Origin: Chlamydiae bacterium Ga0074140
GTDB taxonomy: Bacteria; Chlamydiota; Chlamydiia; Chlamydiales; Rhabdochlamydiaceae
Reading direction: 5' to 3'
Length of the DNA: 64,000 nt
NCBI GenBank assembly: GCA_001464115.1
Contig: LNES01000006.1
Span: forward strand, 62,001 to 126,000
Shown here one piece after another: positions 28,344 through 39,391 of this stretch. Position 1 is the first letter of the stretch. Each line of letters starts with the position of its first letter. A program made the position numbers and the translations under genes. Under the pieces are notes generated by a model. That model saw only the letters and a program-made list of their open reading frames with translations. It was not told where the DNA came from and made no database searches.

Positions 28344-31300
28344 ATGCCCAAGAAGACCCCTTTGTCTACAGAATCAACATCTTCCGAACTCGTCTCAACT
28401 CTTAAAGCAGCGGCTTTAAAGAAGGTGACGACATCAGAAAAATCTTTCACGGTCGTCAAGCGCAACGGCGCTGTCGTCCCTTTCCGCAAGGAGAGAATCT
28501 ACCAGGCGCTAGAGGCGGCGTTCCGCGATACAAAGAAAGTGGGTAAAACCGCTCCGCTCCCTGAGGAGATCGCCCGTTCTGTCGAGGAGGTCACGGACAG
28601 CGTCGTCCAAGAACTCTTTAGATTAGCAGAGCAGGGAGCCTCTCTAACTGTTGAGGGAATTCAAGATCTCGTCGAGGTAACGTTGATGAAGTGCGACCAC
28701 CACGATGTTGCACGCGACTACATCATCTATCGAGATAGCCACAAAGCTTTACGCGAAGATTCTCCACAAAATCTCACCATCATGCGCAAAGATGGTGTGA
28801 GTGTACGATTCAATCCAATGAAGATCGCTTCCTCTATAGAAGGAGCTTTCCGCCGCTCTCGAAAAATCGAGGGTCCCTCTCCTCAAGAGATTGTCGATGC
28901 TGTGAATCTTCTCACGCAAAAAGTTGTTGCACGCGCTGTTTCTCTCTCAAAATCTGGGCTCCCTCTCAATGTTCTGATCATCCAAGAGGAGATCGAACAG
29001 CAGATGATGCGAGAAGGTTTTTTCACTGTGGCAAAAGAGTTAATCCTCTTCCGTGCAAGCCAAGGCGAAGAGACCCTTTCAGCTGAACAGAGACACCCAG
29101 AAGAGCAAGATCAGCCTCTTAGACAATTCACAATCCAGAACGAAGCAGGAAAAACCCGCACCTTAAACGAAAAAGAGCTAAAAGCGCGCCTAACATTTGC
29201 TTGCCGTGCGCTGGAGCACCTCGTCTCTCCCGATGAGCTTCTTGAGAGCTCGATTGGAAACTTTTACGAAGGGATGAAAGAGAGCGAAGTCGATATGGCC
29301 AATATTCTGGCGGCGCGCTCGAAAATCGAAGTCGAGCCTGCTTATGCTACGGTTGCTTCACGGCTTCTCTTGGACGTTCTCTATCGCGAAACGCTCGGCA
29401 TTCCTGCCTCCGATCCAAATTTAGAGTCGGCTCACCGCGCCTACTTTAAAAACTACTTTAAACATGGAATCTCTCTGAAGAGAATCTCTCCAGATCTTCT
29501 CCAATTTGACCTGGACAAACTCTCTACCGCCATCCAGCTTCAACGAGATGATCTCTTCTCCTACCTCGGATTGCAGACTCTCTATGATCGTTACTTTATC
29601 CATGAGATGCAAAGACGTCTAGAAACACCGCAAATCTTCTGGATGCGCGTGGCGATGGGTCTTGCTCTCTGTGAAAAAGAGAATAAAGATGAGCGGGCGA
29701 TCGAGTTTTATAACATCCTCTCCAAATTTCTCTTTGTATCGAGCACTCCAACTCTCTTTAACTCGGGAACACTCCACCCACAACTCAGCTCCTGCTACCT
29801 CTCTACCGTGATGGATGATCTCTCTCACATCTTCAAAGTCGTCTCCGACGATGCGCAGCTCTCGAAATGGGCAGGCGGCATCGGCAACGACTGGACAAAT
29901 GTGCGCGCCACAGGATCGATCATTAAAGGAACCAACGGCCGCAGCCAGGGCGTGATCCCCTTCTTGAAAGTTGCAAACGACACAGCTGTAGCTGTGAACC
30001 AATGTTTCTCAGCCGAGACACTTCTCTACACAGCAAAAGGGATCAAGCCGATTGTCGAAATACATCCTGGAGATCTAGTGTTAGGAGCAAGCGGCATCTA
30101 CCGAGAGGTTGTGAAACAGTTCTCCTACGAGCAGAAAACACAAAAACAGACAGCGATGGTCGAGCTCGATCTCAAACACTCCTTGAACCCTCTCGCCGTT
30201 ACTGCTGGACACCCCTTTTACGCGATCCGCGGAGTACCAATGGAGCAAGCGTGTGAAAGAACGCTCAGCTGGCTCTCGAAAGGAAAGATCCAGTGTGATT
30301 GGGTAGAAGCAGGAGAGCTCAAAAGAGGCGACTACGTTGCGCAGATCATCCCTCGCGAGGTGGTTGTCGTCCCGAACTTCAGCGAAGAGGATGCGCGTCT
30401 TTACGGCATTCTTTTGGGAGATGGTCATCTCTCGAAGGATGGTGCGGAGTGGGGCGTTTCAGGAAATCCAAAAACTGATGAACACTTAGGATTTGTACGC
30501 ACTTATCTCAATGCACGAGGCATCCACTTCTGGGAAACTGGACGCGGAGATACGTACCTGCAAATTCACTGGGCTTCAGGACGTGGAGCTGTGCGCGATG
30601 AAAAGACGGGCCGTATTGCAGGTCCCGGAGAATCAACCCTCCCTTTCACCTACGAAGATCTCTATGATGCAGAAGGGTGCAAACATATCGCCCCTCGTTT
30701 TGCTCATATCCCGCGCCCACAGGCTCTTGCACTTTTGCAAGGACTTTTGGAAACAGACGGCAACGTTTCTCGTGGTAAAGAGATCACCTTTACGAACACC
30801 TCTCTTCCTCTTGTGGAAGGTGTACGCTACCAGATGCTTCGTTTAGGCGTTCCTACTGCTGGCAAGCTGCGAATCCGTAGAAACGCACATACAGGCCGTC
30901 GTTCAGATGGAAGCGTTGCAGAATTCAGGGGAGAGACAAAGAGCTACGATCTCCGTATCCCTGCCATTCAAGAACTTGCTGAAAGAGTCGATTGCCAACC
31001 CCTCTCGAAAAAGAATTGGCTCACCATTGGCGATCAGCTCTTTACTCGCGTAAAGGCCATTCGCGAGATTGAACCAAAAATGACCGTTCACGATCTTGAG
31101 GTGGATACCGACGAATCTTACATGACGACAGCAGGCCTTGCGCATAATGGTGGAAAGCGTAAGGGGGCGATGTGCGCCTATCTCGAGACGTGGCACCTCG
31201 ATGTGGAAGACTTCTTAGACCTTCGCAAAAACACAGGTGACGAGCGCCGTCGTACGCATGACATGAACACAGCAAACTGGATCCCTGATCTCTTCATGAA

Positions 31301-32738
31301 ACGGGTTTCCGAAAATGGCATGTGGACGCTTTTTAGCCCAGCCGATGTTCCAGATCTTCACGATCTCTATGGTGCCGCTTTTGAAAAAAGGTACACCGAA
31401 TATGAGAGAATGGTGGAAGAGGGAAAAATCAAGCTCTTCAAGAAGATCGAAGCGATGCAGCTCTGGCGCAAAATGCTCAGCATGCTGTTCGAAACAGGTC
31501 ACCCATGGATCACCTTCAAAGATCCTTCGAACATACGCTCTCCACAAAGCCATGTCGGCGTTGTACACAGCTCCAACCTCTGCACCGAGATCCTGCTCAA
31601 TACATCTGCAGAAGAAACAGCCGTATGCAACTTGGGTTCGATCAACCTTGCTGAACACATGACTGAGAAAGGTCTTGATGAGAAAAAGCTCTCCTCAACG
31701 ATCCGCACAGCAGTGCGCATGCTCGACAACGTGATCGATATCAACTACTACCCAACTCCAGAGGCAAAAACTGCTAACCTGCGCCACCGTCCAATTGGGA
31801 TGGGAATCATGGGCTTCCAAGATGCTCTCTATATTCAGAACATCAGTTATGCGAGCCACGAAGCGGTCGAGTTTTCCGATAGCAGCATGGAGATGATCTC
31901 CTACTATGCGATCTTGGCTTCGAGTGAACTTGCCAAAGAGCGCGGCACCTACCCGAGCTACAAGGGTTCCAAGTGGGATAAGGGTCTTCTTCCGATCGAC
32001 ACACTCGATCTTCTAGAAAAAGAGCGAGGCGGTTATCTCGATGTCGACCGCACAACCCGTCTTGATTGGGCACGCGTGCGTGAGTCGGTCAAAAAACATG
32101 GAGTGCGTAACAGCAACACCATGGCCATTGCACCCACTGCAACGATCTCTAATATCACAGGGGTTACCCAGTCGATCGAGCCGATGTACAAACATCTCTT
32201 TGTGAAGTCCAACCTTTCCGGAGAGTTCACCATCGTCAACACCTTCCTCGTCGACCGATTGAAAAAGCTCGGCCTCTGGGATAGCGCGATGCTCGACGAT
32301 CTCAAATATTTTGATGGATCGATCACAGAGATCGACAGGATCCCGCAAGAGATCAAGCAGCTCTTTTTGACCTCGTTTGAGATCGATCCTGAATGGATTA
32401 TCGAGTGCGCGAGCAGGCGCCAGAAGTGGATCGACATGGGTCAGTCTCTCAACCTGTATATGTCCGAGCCAAGTGGAAAAAAACTGCATCAGATGTATCT
32501 CTTTGCCTGGACAAAAGGCTTGAAGACAACCTACTATTTGCGCACGCTTGCAGCGACGCAGATTGAAAAATCGACAACCGACATCAATGCTCGAGGATTG
32601 CAGCCGCGCTGGATGAAAAACAAGTCCGCGTCAAGCACAATCCAGGTACAGCGCGATGAGGTAGAAGCTGAAACAAAAGTGAAAGCCGACACTCCCAAGG
32701 TATGTAGCTTGGAAGAGGGTTGCGAGAGTTGCCAATAA
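28344..32738 (+). CDS. nrdA: Class I ribonucleotide reductase large subunit, intein-containing, with N-terminal ATP cones
   Basis: ATP-cone motifs ([40 protein letters not shown]); [31 protein letters not shown]; in-frame intein. Confidence 0.97.
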   Translation: MPKKTPLSTESTSSELVSTLKAAALKKVTTSEKSFTVVKRNGAVVPFRKERIYQALEAAFRDTKKVGKTAPLPEEIARSVEEVTDSVVQELFRLAEQGASLTVEGIQDLVEVTLMKCDHHDVARDYIIYRDSHKALREDSPQNLTIMRKDGVSVRFNPMKIASSIEGAFRRSRKIEGPSPQEIVDAVNLLTQKVVARAVSLSKSGLPLNVLIIQEEIEQQMMREGFFTVAKELILFRASQGEETLSAEQRHPEEQDQPLRQFTIQNEAGKTRTLNEKELKARLTFACRALEHLVSPDELLESSIGNFYEGMKESEVDMANILAARSKIEVEPAYATVASRLLLDVLYRETLGIPASDPNLESAHRAYFKNYFKHGISLKRISPDLLQFDLDKLSTAIQLQRDDLFSYLGLQTLYDRYFIHEMQRRLETPQIFWMRVAMGLALCEKENKDERAIEFYNILSKFLFVSSTPTLFNSGTLHPQLSSCYLSTVMDDLSHIFKVVSDDAQLSKWAGGIGNDWTNVRATGSIIKGTNGRSQGVIPFLKVANDTAVAVNQCFSAETLLYTAKGIKPIVEIHPGDLVLGASGIYREVVKQFSYEQKTQKQTAMVELDLKHSLNPLAVTAGHPFYAIRGVPMEQACERTLSWLSKGKIQCDWVEAGELKRGDYVAQIIPREVVVVPNFSEEDARLYGILLGDGHLSKDGAEWGVSGNPKTDEHLGFVRTYLNARGIHFWETGRGDTYLQIHWASGRGAVRDEKTGRIAGPGESTLPFTYEDLYDAEGCKHIAPRFAHIPRPQALALLQGLLETDGNVSRGKEITFTNTSLPLVEGVRYQMLRLGVPTAGKLRIRRNAHTGRRSDGSVAEFRGETKSYDLRIPAIQELAERVDCQPLSKKNWLTIGDQLFTRVKAIREIEPKMTVHDLEVDTDESYMTTAGLAHNGGKRKGAMCAYLETWHLDVEDFLDLRKNTGDERRRTHDMNTANWIPDLFMKRVSENGMWTLFSPADVPDLHDLYGAAFEKRYTEYERMVEEGKIKLFKKIEAMQLWRKMLSMLFETGHPWITFKDPSNIRSPQSHVGVVHSSNLCTEILLNTSAEETAVCNLGSINLAEHMTEKGLDEKKLSSTIRTAVRMLDNVIDINYYPTPEAKTANLRHRPIGMGIMGFQDALYIQNISYASHEAVEFSDSSMEMISYYAILASSELAKERGTYPSYKGSKWDKGLLPIDTLDLLEKERGGYLDVDRTTRLDWARVRESVKKHGVRNSNTMAIAPTATISNITGVTQSIEPMYKHLFVKSNLSGEFTIVNTFLVDRLKKLGLWDSAMLDDLKYFDGSITEIDRIPQEIKQLFLTSFEIDPEWIIECASRRQKWIDMGQSLNLYMSEPSGKKLHQMYLFAWTKGLKTTYYLRTLAATQIEKSTTDINARGLQPRWMKNKSASSTIQVQRDEVEAETKVKADTPKVCSLEEGCESCQ
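30003..31148 (+). mobile_element. Intein (382 aa) with LAGLIDADG/DOD homing endonuclease inside NrdA
   Basis: N-terminal [24 protein letters not shown] (block A), VTAGHPFY (block B), [12 protein letters not shown] and [13 protein letters not shown] (DOD), C-terminal MTTAGLAHN; removal restores [11 protein letters not shown]. Confidence 0.95.
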
Positions 32739-32760
32739 TATTTAAGAAAAAAAGGGATAT

Positions 32761-33804
32761 ATGCTCACAAAAGAAAGACCAGACACAAGCAAGCGCGTCA
32801 AAGTTGGCGATAAACGCCTAATCAACTGCGATACAGTCGACGTCAACCAGCTCATGCCTCTTAAATACAAATGGGCATGGGAACACTACCTCAACGGATG
32901 CGCCAACCACTGGATGCCCACCGAAGTACCAATGGGAAAAGATATCGAAATGTGGAAATCCAACGTCCTTAGCGCAGACGAAAAACGCGTCATCATGCGC
33001 AATTTGGGTTTTTTCAGCACCGCAGAGAGCCTTGTCGGAAATAACATCGTCCTCGGAATTTTTAAATATGTGACCAATCCTGAGGTGCGCCAGTATCTGC
33101 TTCGCCAGTCGTTTGAAGAGGCGATCCACACCCACACCTTCCACTACATCGTCGAATCCCTATCCCTGGATCAAGGTGAAGTATTCAACATGTACAATGA
33201 GATCAATACGATCCATGCGAAGGATCAGTTTGAGATGAAGCTCACAGAATCCATGCTGCAAAAAGATTTCAGCACAAGCACATCGGAAGGCGCAAGGAAG
33301 TTTTTGGAGAATCTCATCGGCTATTACATCATTATGGAAGGAATCTTCTTCTATAGCGGCTTTGTGATGATCCTCTCCTTCCATAGACAGAACAAGATGA
33401 CCGGTATTGGAGAGCAGTTCCAATACATCTTGCGCGATGAGACAGTCCACCTCAATTTCGGGATCGACCTGATCAACGGCATTAAAGAGGAGAACCCAGA
33501 TCTTTGGACACCCGCGTTCCAAGCGCACATCATCGACCAGATTCGCCAAGCCGTTGAACTCGAAGTGCTTTACGCTCAAGATTGCCTCCCTAAAGGGATC
33601 TTAGGCCTTACAGCACCGATGTTCCGCGACTATGTCCAATATATCGCCGACCGCAGGCTCGAAAGGATCGGACTCAAGGCGATCTACCGCTCTAAAAACC
33701 CCTTCCCTTGGATGAGCGAGACGATCGACCTCGGCAAAGAGAAGAACTTCTTTGAAACCCGTGTCACCGAATACCAATCTTCCGCCTCCCTAACCTGGAC
33801 CTAG
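32761..33804 (+). CDS. nrdB: Class Ic-type ribonucleotide reductase small subunit
   Basis: [32 protein letters not shown]; Phe at position 127 instead of radical Tyr. Confidence 0.97.
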   Translation: MLTKERPDTSKRVKVGDKRLINCDTVDVNQLMPLKYKWAWEHYLNGCANHWMPTEVPMGKDIEMWKSNVLSADEKRVIMRNLGFFSTAESLVGNNIVLGIFKYVTNPEVRQYLLRQSFEEAIHTHTFHYIVESLSLDQGEVFNMYNEINTIHAKDQFEMKLTESMLQKDFSTSTSEGARKFLENLIGYYIIMEGIFFYSGFVMILSFHRQNKMTGIGEQFQYILRDETVHLNFGIDLINGIKEENPDLWTPAFQAHIIDQIRQAVELEVLYAQDCLPKGILGLTAPMFRDYVQYIADRRLERIGLKAIYRSKNPFPWMSETIDLGKEKNFFETRVTEYQSSASLTWT

Positions 33805-33841
33805 AAAAATAATGGGACAAAATCAAGATTAAGGATAGGCT

Positions 33842-34355
33842 TCCATAGACATGTCGGGAACACGGCACTGCGTGTCCGTGTTCCCCGCTGGCCCTCTTGA
33901 GCTTTAATCTGCTTCGATAAATCGAGTGCTCGAAGGCGGGGTGTGCCAAGCACTACCCCGCCCGCTCCGCTCTCCTGCGCTTCGATTTCTCATTGCAGCT
34001 TAAAGCCGATGGCTCCGACAAGCACTCCTTCCCCACTCCTACGTCGTGGGTCCCCTCCCGTGTCATGCCGCAGAGCAAGGCAAAGATCTACAAACACTAC
34101 CTTTTAGGACTTTACCAGGCACTGCGAGACGACGCGAGAAGGGGTCCCACTCCACAAGGAGTGGGGAAGTGAGCGCGGGAGCAGCCCGACGACTCAGATC
34201 GCACAGAAAAATTCCACCGCAGGAGAGCGGAGCGGACGGGGTAGTGCTTTGCACACCCCGTCTCCGAGGACGGGATTTTTCAAAGCGAAATGAGGCGCAA
34301 GGGGGTCGCGGGGGGCACGGACACGCAGTGCCGCGTCACCCGACATGTCTATGGA
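33842..34355. repeat. 514-bp GC-rich long inverted repeat element, no convincing ORF
   Basis: Termini TCCATAGACATGTCGGG / CCCGACATGTCTATGGA exact inverted; arms share GGCACTGCGTGTCCGTG, GGGGTGTGC(C)AAGCACTACCCCG, CCGCTCCGCTCTCCTGCG and CTTCCCCACTCCT. Confidence 0.85.
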
Positions 34356-34427
34356 GGCTTTTCCAAAAACTTAATCTGATTTCTTTTTTCTTGAAGAATA
34401 TGGAATGTGGTATGCTTCCTGAAACCT

Positions 34428-37364
34428 ATGATGAATCAAGAATATAAGGGCTTCGTTGTTACGAAGGTTGTAGAGGTTCCTGAGCTCCAATGCACACTGC
34501 GAGAGCTCGTGCATGAGAAGAGCGGAGCGCAGGTGATGCATCTCGGTTGCGATGATGCAGAAAATCTCTTCTGCCTCTCCTTTAAAACGCTTCCCTCTAG
34601 CTCAAACGGTGCCGCGCACATCTTAGAGCACACCGTGCTCTGTGGTTCCCGTAAATTTCCGGTGAAAGATCCCTTTTTTGCGATGAGTCGCCGCAGTTTA
34701 AACACCTTCATGAACGCGCTTACAGGCTCCGACTTCACCTGCTATCCTGCCGCCACACAGGTAGAAAAAGATTTCTACAACCTCCTAGATGTGTATCTCG
34801 ATGCGGTCTTCCACCCACAGCTAAAAGAGGTGAGTTTCTTACAGGAGGGCCATCGCCTAGAATTTGCCGATCCCAAAGATCCGAAAACTCCTCTCGAGTA
34901 CAAAGGTATTGTCTACAATGAGATGAAAGGGACTCTCGCCTCCGCTGATACACGTCTCTGGCATACGATGCTCGCCTCTCTTTTCCCTCATCTTCCCTAT
35001 GGGCACAATTCTGGAGGCGATCCCAAAGAGATCCCCAAGCTCACATATCCCGAACTGATCGCATTTCATGAGACCTATTACCATCCAAGTCGCTGTCTCT
35101 TTTTCTTTTATGGCAATCTCCCTTTGCAAAAACATCTCGATTTCATCGCCGAAAAAACATTGAATCACACTCCCAAGGCTGCGGCTCTTCCTTCAATCCC
35201 CCTACAGCCACGTTTTAAGGCTCCAAAAGCATTTGAAGTAAAGTTCCCCGTCAATGAGGGTGAGGAGCTCGCGCAAAAGACGATCATTGCCTTCGGTTGG
35301 GTGACTATGCCCGTTCTTGCGCAGGAGGATGCTCTCGCGCTTTGTGTGCTAGACTCGATCTTGATGGATACCGATGGATCTCTACTCAAACATGAGCTTT
35401 TAAAGTCGAAACTCTGCATTCATGCCGATGCATTCATGGACATCGAGATGAGTGAAATTCCCTATCTCATCGTCTGTAAGGGGTGCGAAAAGGAGAACGC
35501 CGATACGTTGCAGAAAAAACTGCTCCAAGCACTAGAGAAAATTGCCAAAGAGGGAATTGCTCCTCACCTGATCGACACAGCCATTCATCAGCTCGAGATT
35601 GCACGAACAGAAATTTCCGGAGAGGGATCCCCCTTCGGACTCACACTCTTCATGCGATCTGCCCTCGCAAAACAGCATGGCTGCGAACCTGAAAACGCCC
35701 TTGTGATCCACTCTCTCTTCGAGAAGTTGATTAAGAAAACAAGAGACCCCGCCTATCTCCCGGGAATCATCCGTAAATACCTCATCGACAATCCGCATCG
35801 TGTGCGCCTCATCATGCTTCCCGATCCGCAGCTCTCCGCCCAAGAAGCAATGGAAGAAAGAGCTCGCCTAGATGGGATTCAAAAAAATCTAGGGCCAAAG
35901 CAGATTCAGGCGATCTTGGAGCAGACAGAGAAGCTCGCGCTGTACCAGAAAGAGACCGAACGCCAAAACCTAAACGTCCTACCAAAAGTTGGCCTCGAAG
36001 ATGTACCTCTCCTCGCTCAACAGCTTCCCCTTCATCAGGAGCGATTGGGCAATCTTCTTCTCTTCCATCACAACTGCTTTACCAATCAGATCCTCTATGC
36101 TGATCTCGTTTTCGATTTACCTGCGGTTAAGGAGGAGGAGCTTCCTTATCTTCAACTTCTCACCTCTCTGGTTGCAGAAGTCGGAGTTGGCAACCGAGAC
36201 TACCTTGAAAATCTCGAATATATCCAAACCCATACGGGAGGCATCGGCGCTTCACTCGCCCTCCATGTCCAAAGCGACTCACCTGTACATGTAAAACCCT
36301 CTCTTGTGATCCGAGGAAAAGCGCTCTATCGCAAAGCGGAGAAGTTTTTTGGGATACTGAATGAGATTGCGACCTCTTTGCGGCTCGACGAGAAAGAGAG
36401 AATCGTCGAACTGATCCTGCAAATCGACACCTCGCTTCAAAATCGCTTCAACCGCAATGCTCTCCGCTACGCACTACAAACAGCCCTGAGCGGATTTTCG
36501 ATTCCTCTACACTTAAACAACGCTCTGCAAGGGCTCCCCTATTTCAAAAAAATTCAGCAGCTTGCGAAATCTGTGAAGAAAAAGCCAGAGGAGATCTTAG
36601 AAATGCTCTCTTCTTTGAAAATGAGACTCTTCGCCTCCCAAACTCCGCATCTCGTGATCAGCTGCGATGAGAAGATGTTCTCTATACTCAAAAAAGAGAA
36701 CCTATTCGGACTTGCTAACCTCCCCGGAAGAGCGCAGGCGCCTTGGAGCGACAATTTTTCTCTTACTCCCGTCTCCTCACAAGGAAGACCTATCTCTTCA
36801 CCAGTCGCTTTCACCGTTGAAGCCTTCAAATCGGTCCACTACCTCCACCCGCATGCACCCGCGCTTAGCTGTGCAATGCCCTTGTTTGAAAATACTATTT
36901 TGCACCGCAAGATCCGCGAAGAAGGGGGCGCCTACGGAACTGGAGCCTCATTCAACCCCACCTTTGGAAATTTCTACTTTCACTCCTACCGCGATCCAAA
37001 ACTTGCACAAACACTCACCACTTTCCAGTTCGCCATCGAACAGCTTGCTTCCGGCCAATTTGATGAGCGCGATCTCGAAGAGGCCAAACTCGGCGTGATC
37101 CAGGCGATGGACCACCCCATTCCGCCAGGAAACCGCGCGGCTGCAGCCTATAATCTCTGGCGCGATGGAAAAACCCAGGAGATGCGCCAGCGCTACCGAG
37201 ATACCCTTCTCTCCCTAACCAAAAAACAGCTTCAACAGGTGATCGAATCGGAGATCCTCCCTAAAAAACAGGATGGGGTTATCGTCAGCTTTGCCAGCCG
37301 TGAGCTCCTTGAACAGGAGAATGCCATTCTGGGAAGCAAGGCTTTACCGATCATTCCCCTCTGA
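34428..37364 (+). CDS. M16C metalloprotease (presequence protease/insulinase family)
   Basis: AAHILEHTVLCGSRKFPVKDPFFAMSRRSLNTFMNALTGSDFTCYP; inverted HxxEH zinc motif; about 980 aa. Confidence 0.93.
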   Translation: MMNQEYKGFVVTKVVEVPELQCTLRELVHEKSGAQVMHLGCDDAENLFCLSFKTLPSSSNGAAHILEHTVLCGSRKFPVKDPFFAMSRRSLNTFMNALTGSDFTCYPAATQVEKDFYNLLDVYLDAVFHPQLKEVSFLQEGHRLEFADPKDPKTPLEYKGIVYNEMKGTLASADTRLWHTMLASLFPHLPYGHNSGGDPKEIPKLTYPELIAFHETYYHPSRCLFFFYGNLPLQKHLDFIAEKTLNHTPKAAALPSIPLQPRFKAPKAFEVKFPVNEGEELAQKTIIAFGWVTMPVLAQEDALALCVLDSILMDTDGSLLKHELLKSKLCIHADAFMDIEMSEIPYLIVCKGCEKENADTLQKKLLQALEKIAKEGIAPHLIDTAIHQLEIARTEISGEGSPFGLTLFMRSALAKQHGCEPENALVIHSLFEKLIKKTRDPAYLPGIIRKYLIDNPHRVRLIMLPDPQLSAQEAMEERARLDGIQKNLGPKQIQAILEQTEKLALYQKETERQNLNVLPKVGLEDVPLLAQQLPLHQERLGNLLLFHHNCFTNQILYADLVFDLPAVKEEELPYLQLLTSLVAEVGVGNRDYLENLEYIQTHTGGIGASLALHVQSDSPVHVKPSLVIRGKALYRKAEKFFGILNEIATSLRLDEKERIVELILQIDTSLQNRFNRNALRYALQTALSGFSIPLHLNNALQGLPYFKKIQQLAKSVKKKPEEILEMLSSLKMRLFASQTPHLVISCDEKMFSILKKENLFGLANLPGRAQAPWSDNFSLTPVSSQGRPISSPVAFTVEAFKSVHYLHPHAPALSCAMPLFENTILHRKIREEGGAYGTGASFNPTFGNFYFHSYRDPKLAQTLTTFQFAIEQLASGQFDERDLEEAKLGVIQAMDHPIPPGNRAAAAYNLWRDGKTQEMRQRYRDTLLSLTKKQLQQVIESEILPKKQDGVIVSFASRELLEQENAILGSKALPIIPL

Positions 37365-37554
37365 AGAGAAAGGACATTCCTTTTCTTTTCGTCCTTTGGC
37401 CCCCATCCTTTTTCGTCCGTTTACGTCTGTTTTTTGTCCATTTTCGTCCGTTGTCCTTTCGAGGGGCCTCTTTCTTTTCTCCCTCTCTTGTATTTTACCT
37501 CAAATGCCGCTATGATCCGCCTAACACGCTAAAATTTTGGGAGTAAAAAAAGCC

Positions 37555-39009
37555 ATGAAACACCTACTCATCTCTACACTACTCACCTTCTCATGCGCAA
37601 CAATGCCTCTATCGGCAGCAAATGAGAAGAACGGCAACTCAAACGCTTCTCAACAGAATATCTCTTCAGCAAGACAAACCTCGAAAGCTTTTACGGCCGT
37701 TGCGAAGAAAGCGATGCCCGCCGTTGTCTTCATTAAAGTCCAGGGAGGTGCGCAGCCGGATGAGATGGGCTACCCCGAAGGATACCAGCAAAATCCTTTC
37801 GACTACTTTGGCGACGACTTCTTTAACCGCTTCTTTGGGTACTCTCCTCGAGGAAGGCAGCAACAGCCCCCTCAACAGATGAGCCAGGGCTCCGGCTTTA
37901 TCGTCAGCGCAGATGGATACATCATGACCAATGCGCACGTGGTCAAGGGTGCTGATAAAATCACCGCCGTTTTGAACGATGGAAGAGAGCTCGATGCAGT
38001 ACTTGTCGGGTCTGACCCGCACACGGACGTCGCCGTTATCAAGATCGAAGGTAAAAATCTCCCCTTTCTCGCGTTGGGAGACTCTGAGTCGATGGAGATC
38101 TGCGAGTGGGTTATCGCAATTGGCAGCCCCTTTCAGCTAGAAGCCTCGGTAACCGTTGGAGTCATTAGCGCAAAGGGTAGACAGAACTTACGTATCAATG
38201 ACTTTGAAGATTTTATTCAAACCGACGCAGCAATTAATCCCGGAAACTCAGGAGGACCTCTCCTAAACTTGGATAGCGAGGTGATCGGCATCAATACCGC
38301 GATCGTCTCCCGTTCTGGCGGCTATATGGGGATCGGCTTTGCGATTCCTAGCAACATGGCCAAGAATATCATGACACAGATCATCGACAAGGGAAGTGTA
38401 ACACGCGGCTTCATGGGAGTCTCTCTTCAGCCAGTCGACAAAGATATTGCGGATGCATTCGGCTTGGAAAAACCAGAAGGAGCTCTCGTCTCCGAGGTCG
38501 TTAAGGACTCTCCTGCCGATAAAGCAGGCTTAAAGCAGGGAGATGTGATCCTCGAGTACAACAATATACCGATCAAATCGGTTGGAAGCTTTAGAAACGA
38601 TATCTCTCTCATGCCACCTGGCTCAAAAGTAAACTTAAAGGTGAGCCGCAAAGGGAAGATGATGACCCTCCCCGTAACTCTTGGCACTGCCGCTGAGGAT
38701 AAACTCTCAATGGGCGGCGCCGTCCAGAAGTTGGGACTCGAAGTCGAAACTCTTACTCCCGAAAAAGGAAGAGAGCTCGGCTACAACAAAGGAGAAGAGG
38801 GCGTTGTCATCACGAAAATCAAACCAGGCTCGATCAGCGCAAGAGCTGGCCTTCGCCCAGGATTCTTGATACAGGGGATCAACCACAAGAAGATCACCAA
38901 TGTGAATGAGTTCAACGAAGCGCTCAATGAACTCGGCAATAAAAATCGTGTGCTTCTCCTTGTGCGCCAAGGAAATGTCACCCGCTTCTACTCGATTAAA
39001 GTTGAATAG
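37555..39009 (+). CDS. htrA: Periplasmic serine protease Do (HtrA/DegP) with two PDZ domains
   Basis: QGSGFIVSADGYIMTNAHVVKGAD; NPGNSGGPLLNLDSEVIGINTAI; two PDZ domains; signal peptide. Confidence 0.95.
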   Translation: MKHLLISTLLTFSCATMPLSAANEKNGNSNASQQNISSARQTSKAFTAVAKKAMPAVVFIKVQGGAQPDEMGYPEGYQQNPFDYFGDDFFNRFFGYSPRGRQQQPPQQMSQGSGFIVSADGYIMTNAHVVKGADKITAVLNDGRELDAVLVGSDPHTDVAVIKIEGKNLPFLALGDSESMEICEWVIAIGSPFQLEASVTVGVISAKGRQNLRINDFEDFIQTDAAINPGNSGGPLLNLDSEVIGINTAIVSRSGGYMGIGFAIPSNMAKNIMTQIIDKGSVTRGFMGVSLQPVDKDIADAFGLEKPEGALVSEVVKDSPADKAGLKQGDVILEYNNIPIKSVGSFRNDISLMPPGSKVNLKVSRKGKMMTLPVTLGTAAEDKLSMGGAVQKLGLEVETLTPEKGRELGYNKGEEGVVITKIKPGSISARAGLRPGFLIQGINHKKITNVNEFNEALNELGNKNRVLLLVRQGNVTRFYSIKVE

Positions 39010-39391
39010 TCCGAAAGAGCTTCCACCACTTGTTTTGAATAGCGTCCCTGCAGGGTTTACAAGCCCTGCAGAGGATACTGTCGATCAGAGCTTGGATCTA
39101 AACGCCCATCTCGTGCGCCACCCCGCCGCGACATTTTTTGTCCGTGTGAGTGGAAACTCGATGGAAGGGGCAAATATCTTTTCGGGAGACATTCTGGTCG
39201 TCGACAAGGCTATTGAAGCCACAGACGGCAAGATCGTCGTCGCCATCGTCGATGGAGAGTTTACCGTTAAGCGCCTTGTGAAACGCAAAGGAAAGATCCA
39301 GCTCGTCGCCGAAAATCCCGCATACCCACCCATCCAGGGCAAGTTTGAGGTCTGGGGCGTCGTGACCTACATCATCCATGCCGCTAAATGA
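39002..39391 (+). CDS. umuD: UmuD-like S24 peptidase, probable TTG start
   Basis: FVRVSGNSMEGANIFSGDILVVDKAIEATDGKIVVAIVDGEFTVKRL; overlaps umuC start. Confidence 0.9.
   Translation: MNSPKELPPLVLNSVPAGFTSPAEDTVDQSLDLNAHLVRHPAATFFVRVSGNSMEGANIFSGDILVVDKAIEATDGKIVVAIVDGEFTVKRLVKRKGKIQLVAENPAYPPIQGKFEVWGVVTYIIHAAK

Noticed and set aside
34046-34447. 133-aa ORF in the 514-bp inverted repeat
   Set aside because: Arg/Gly-rich translation of a palindromic GC-rich element; no SD or domain.
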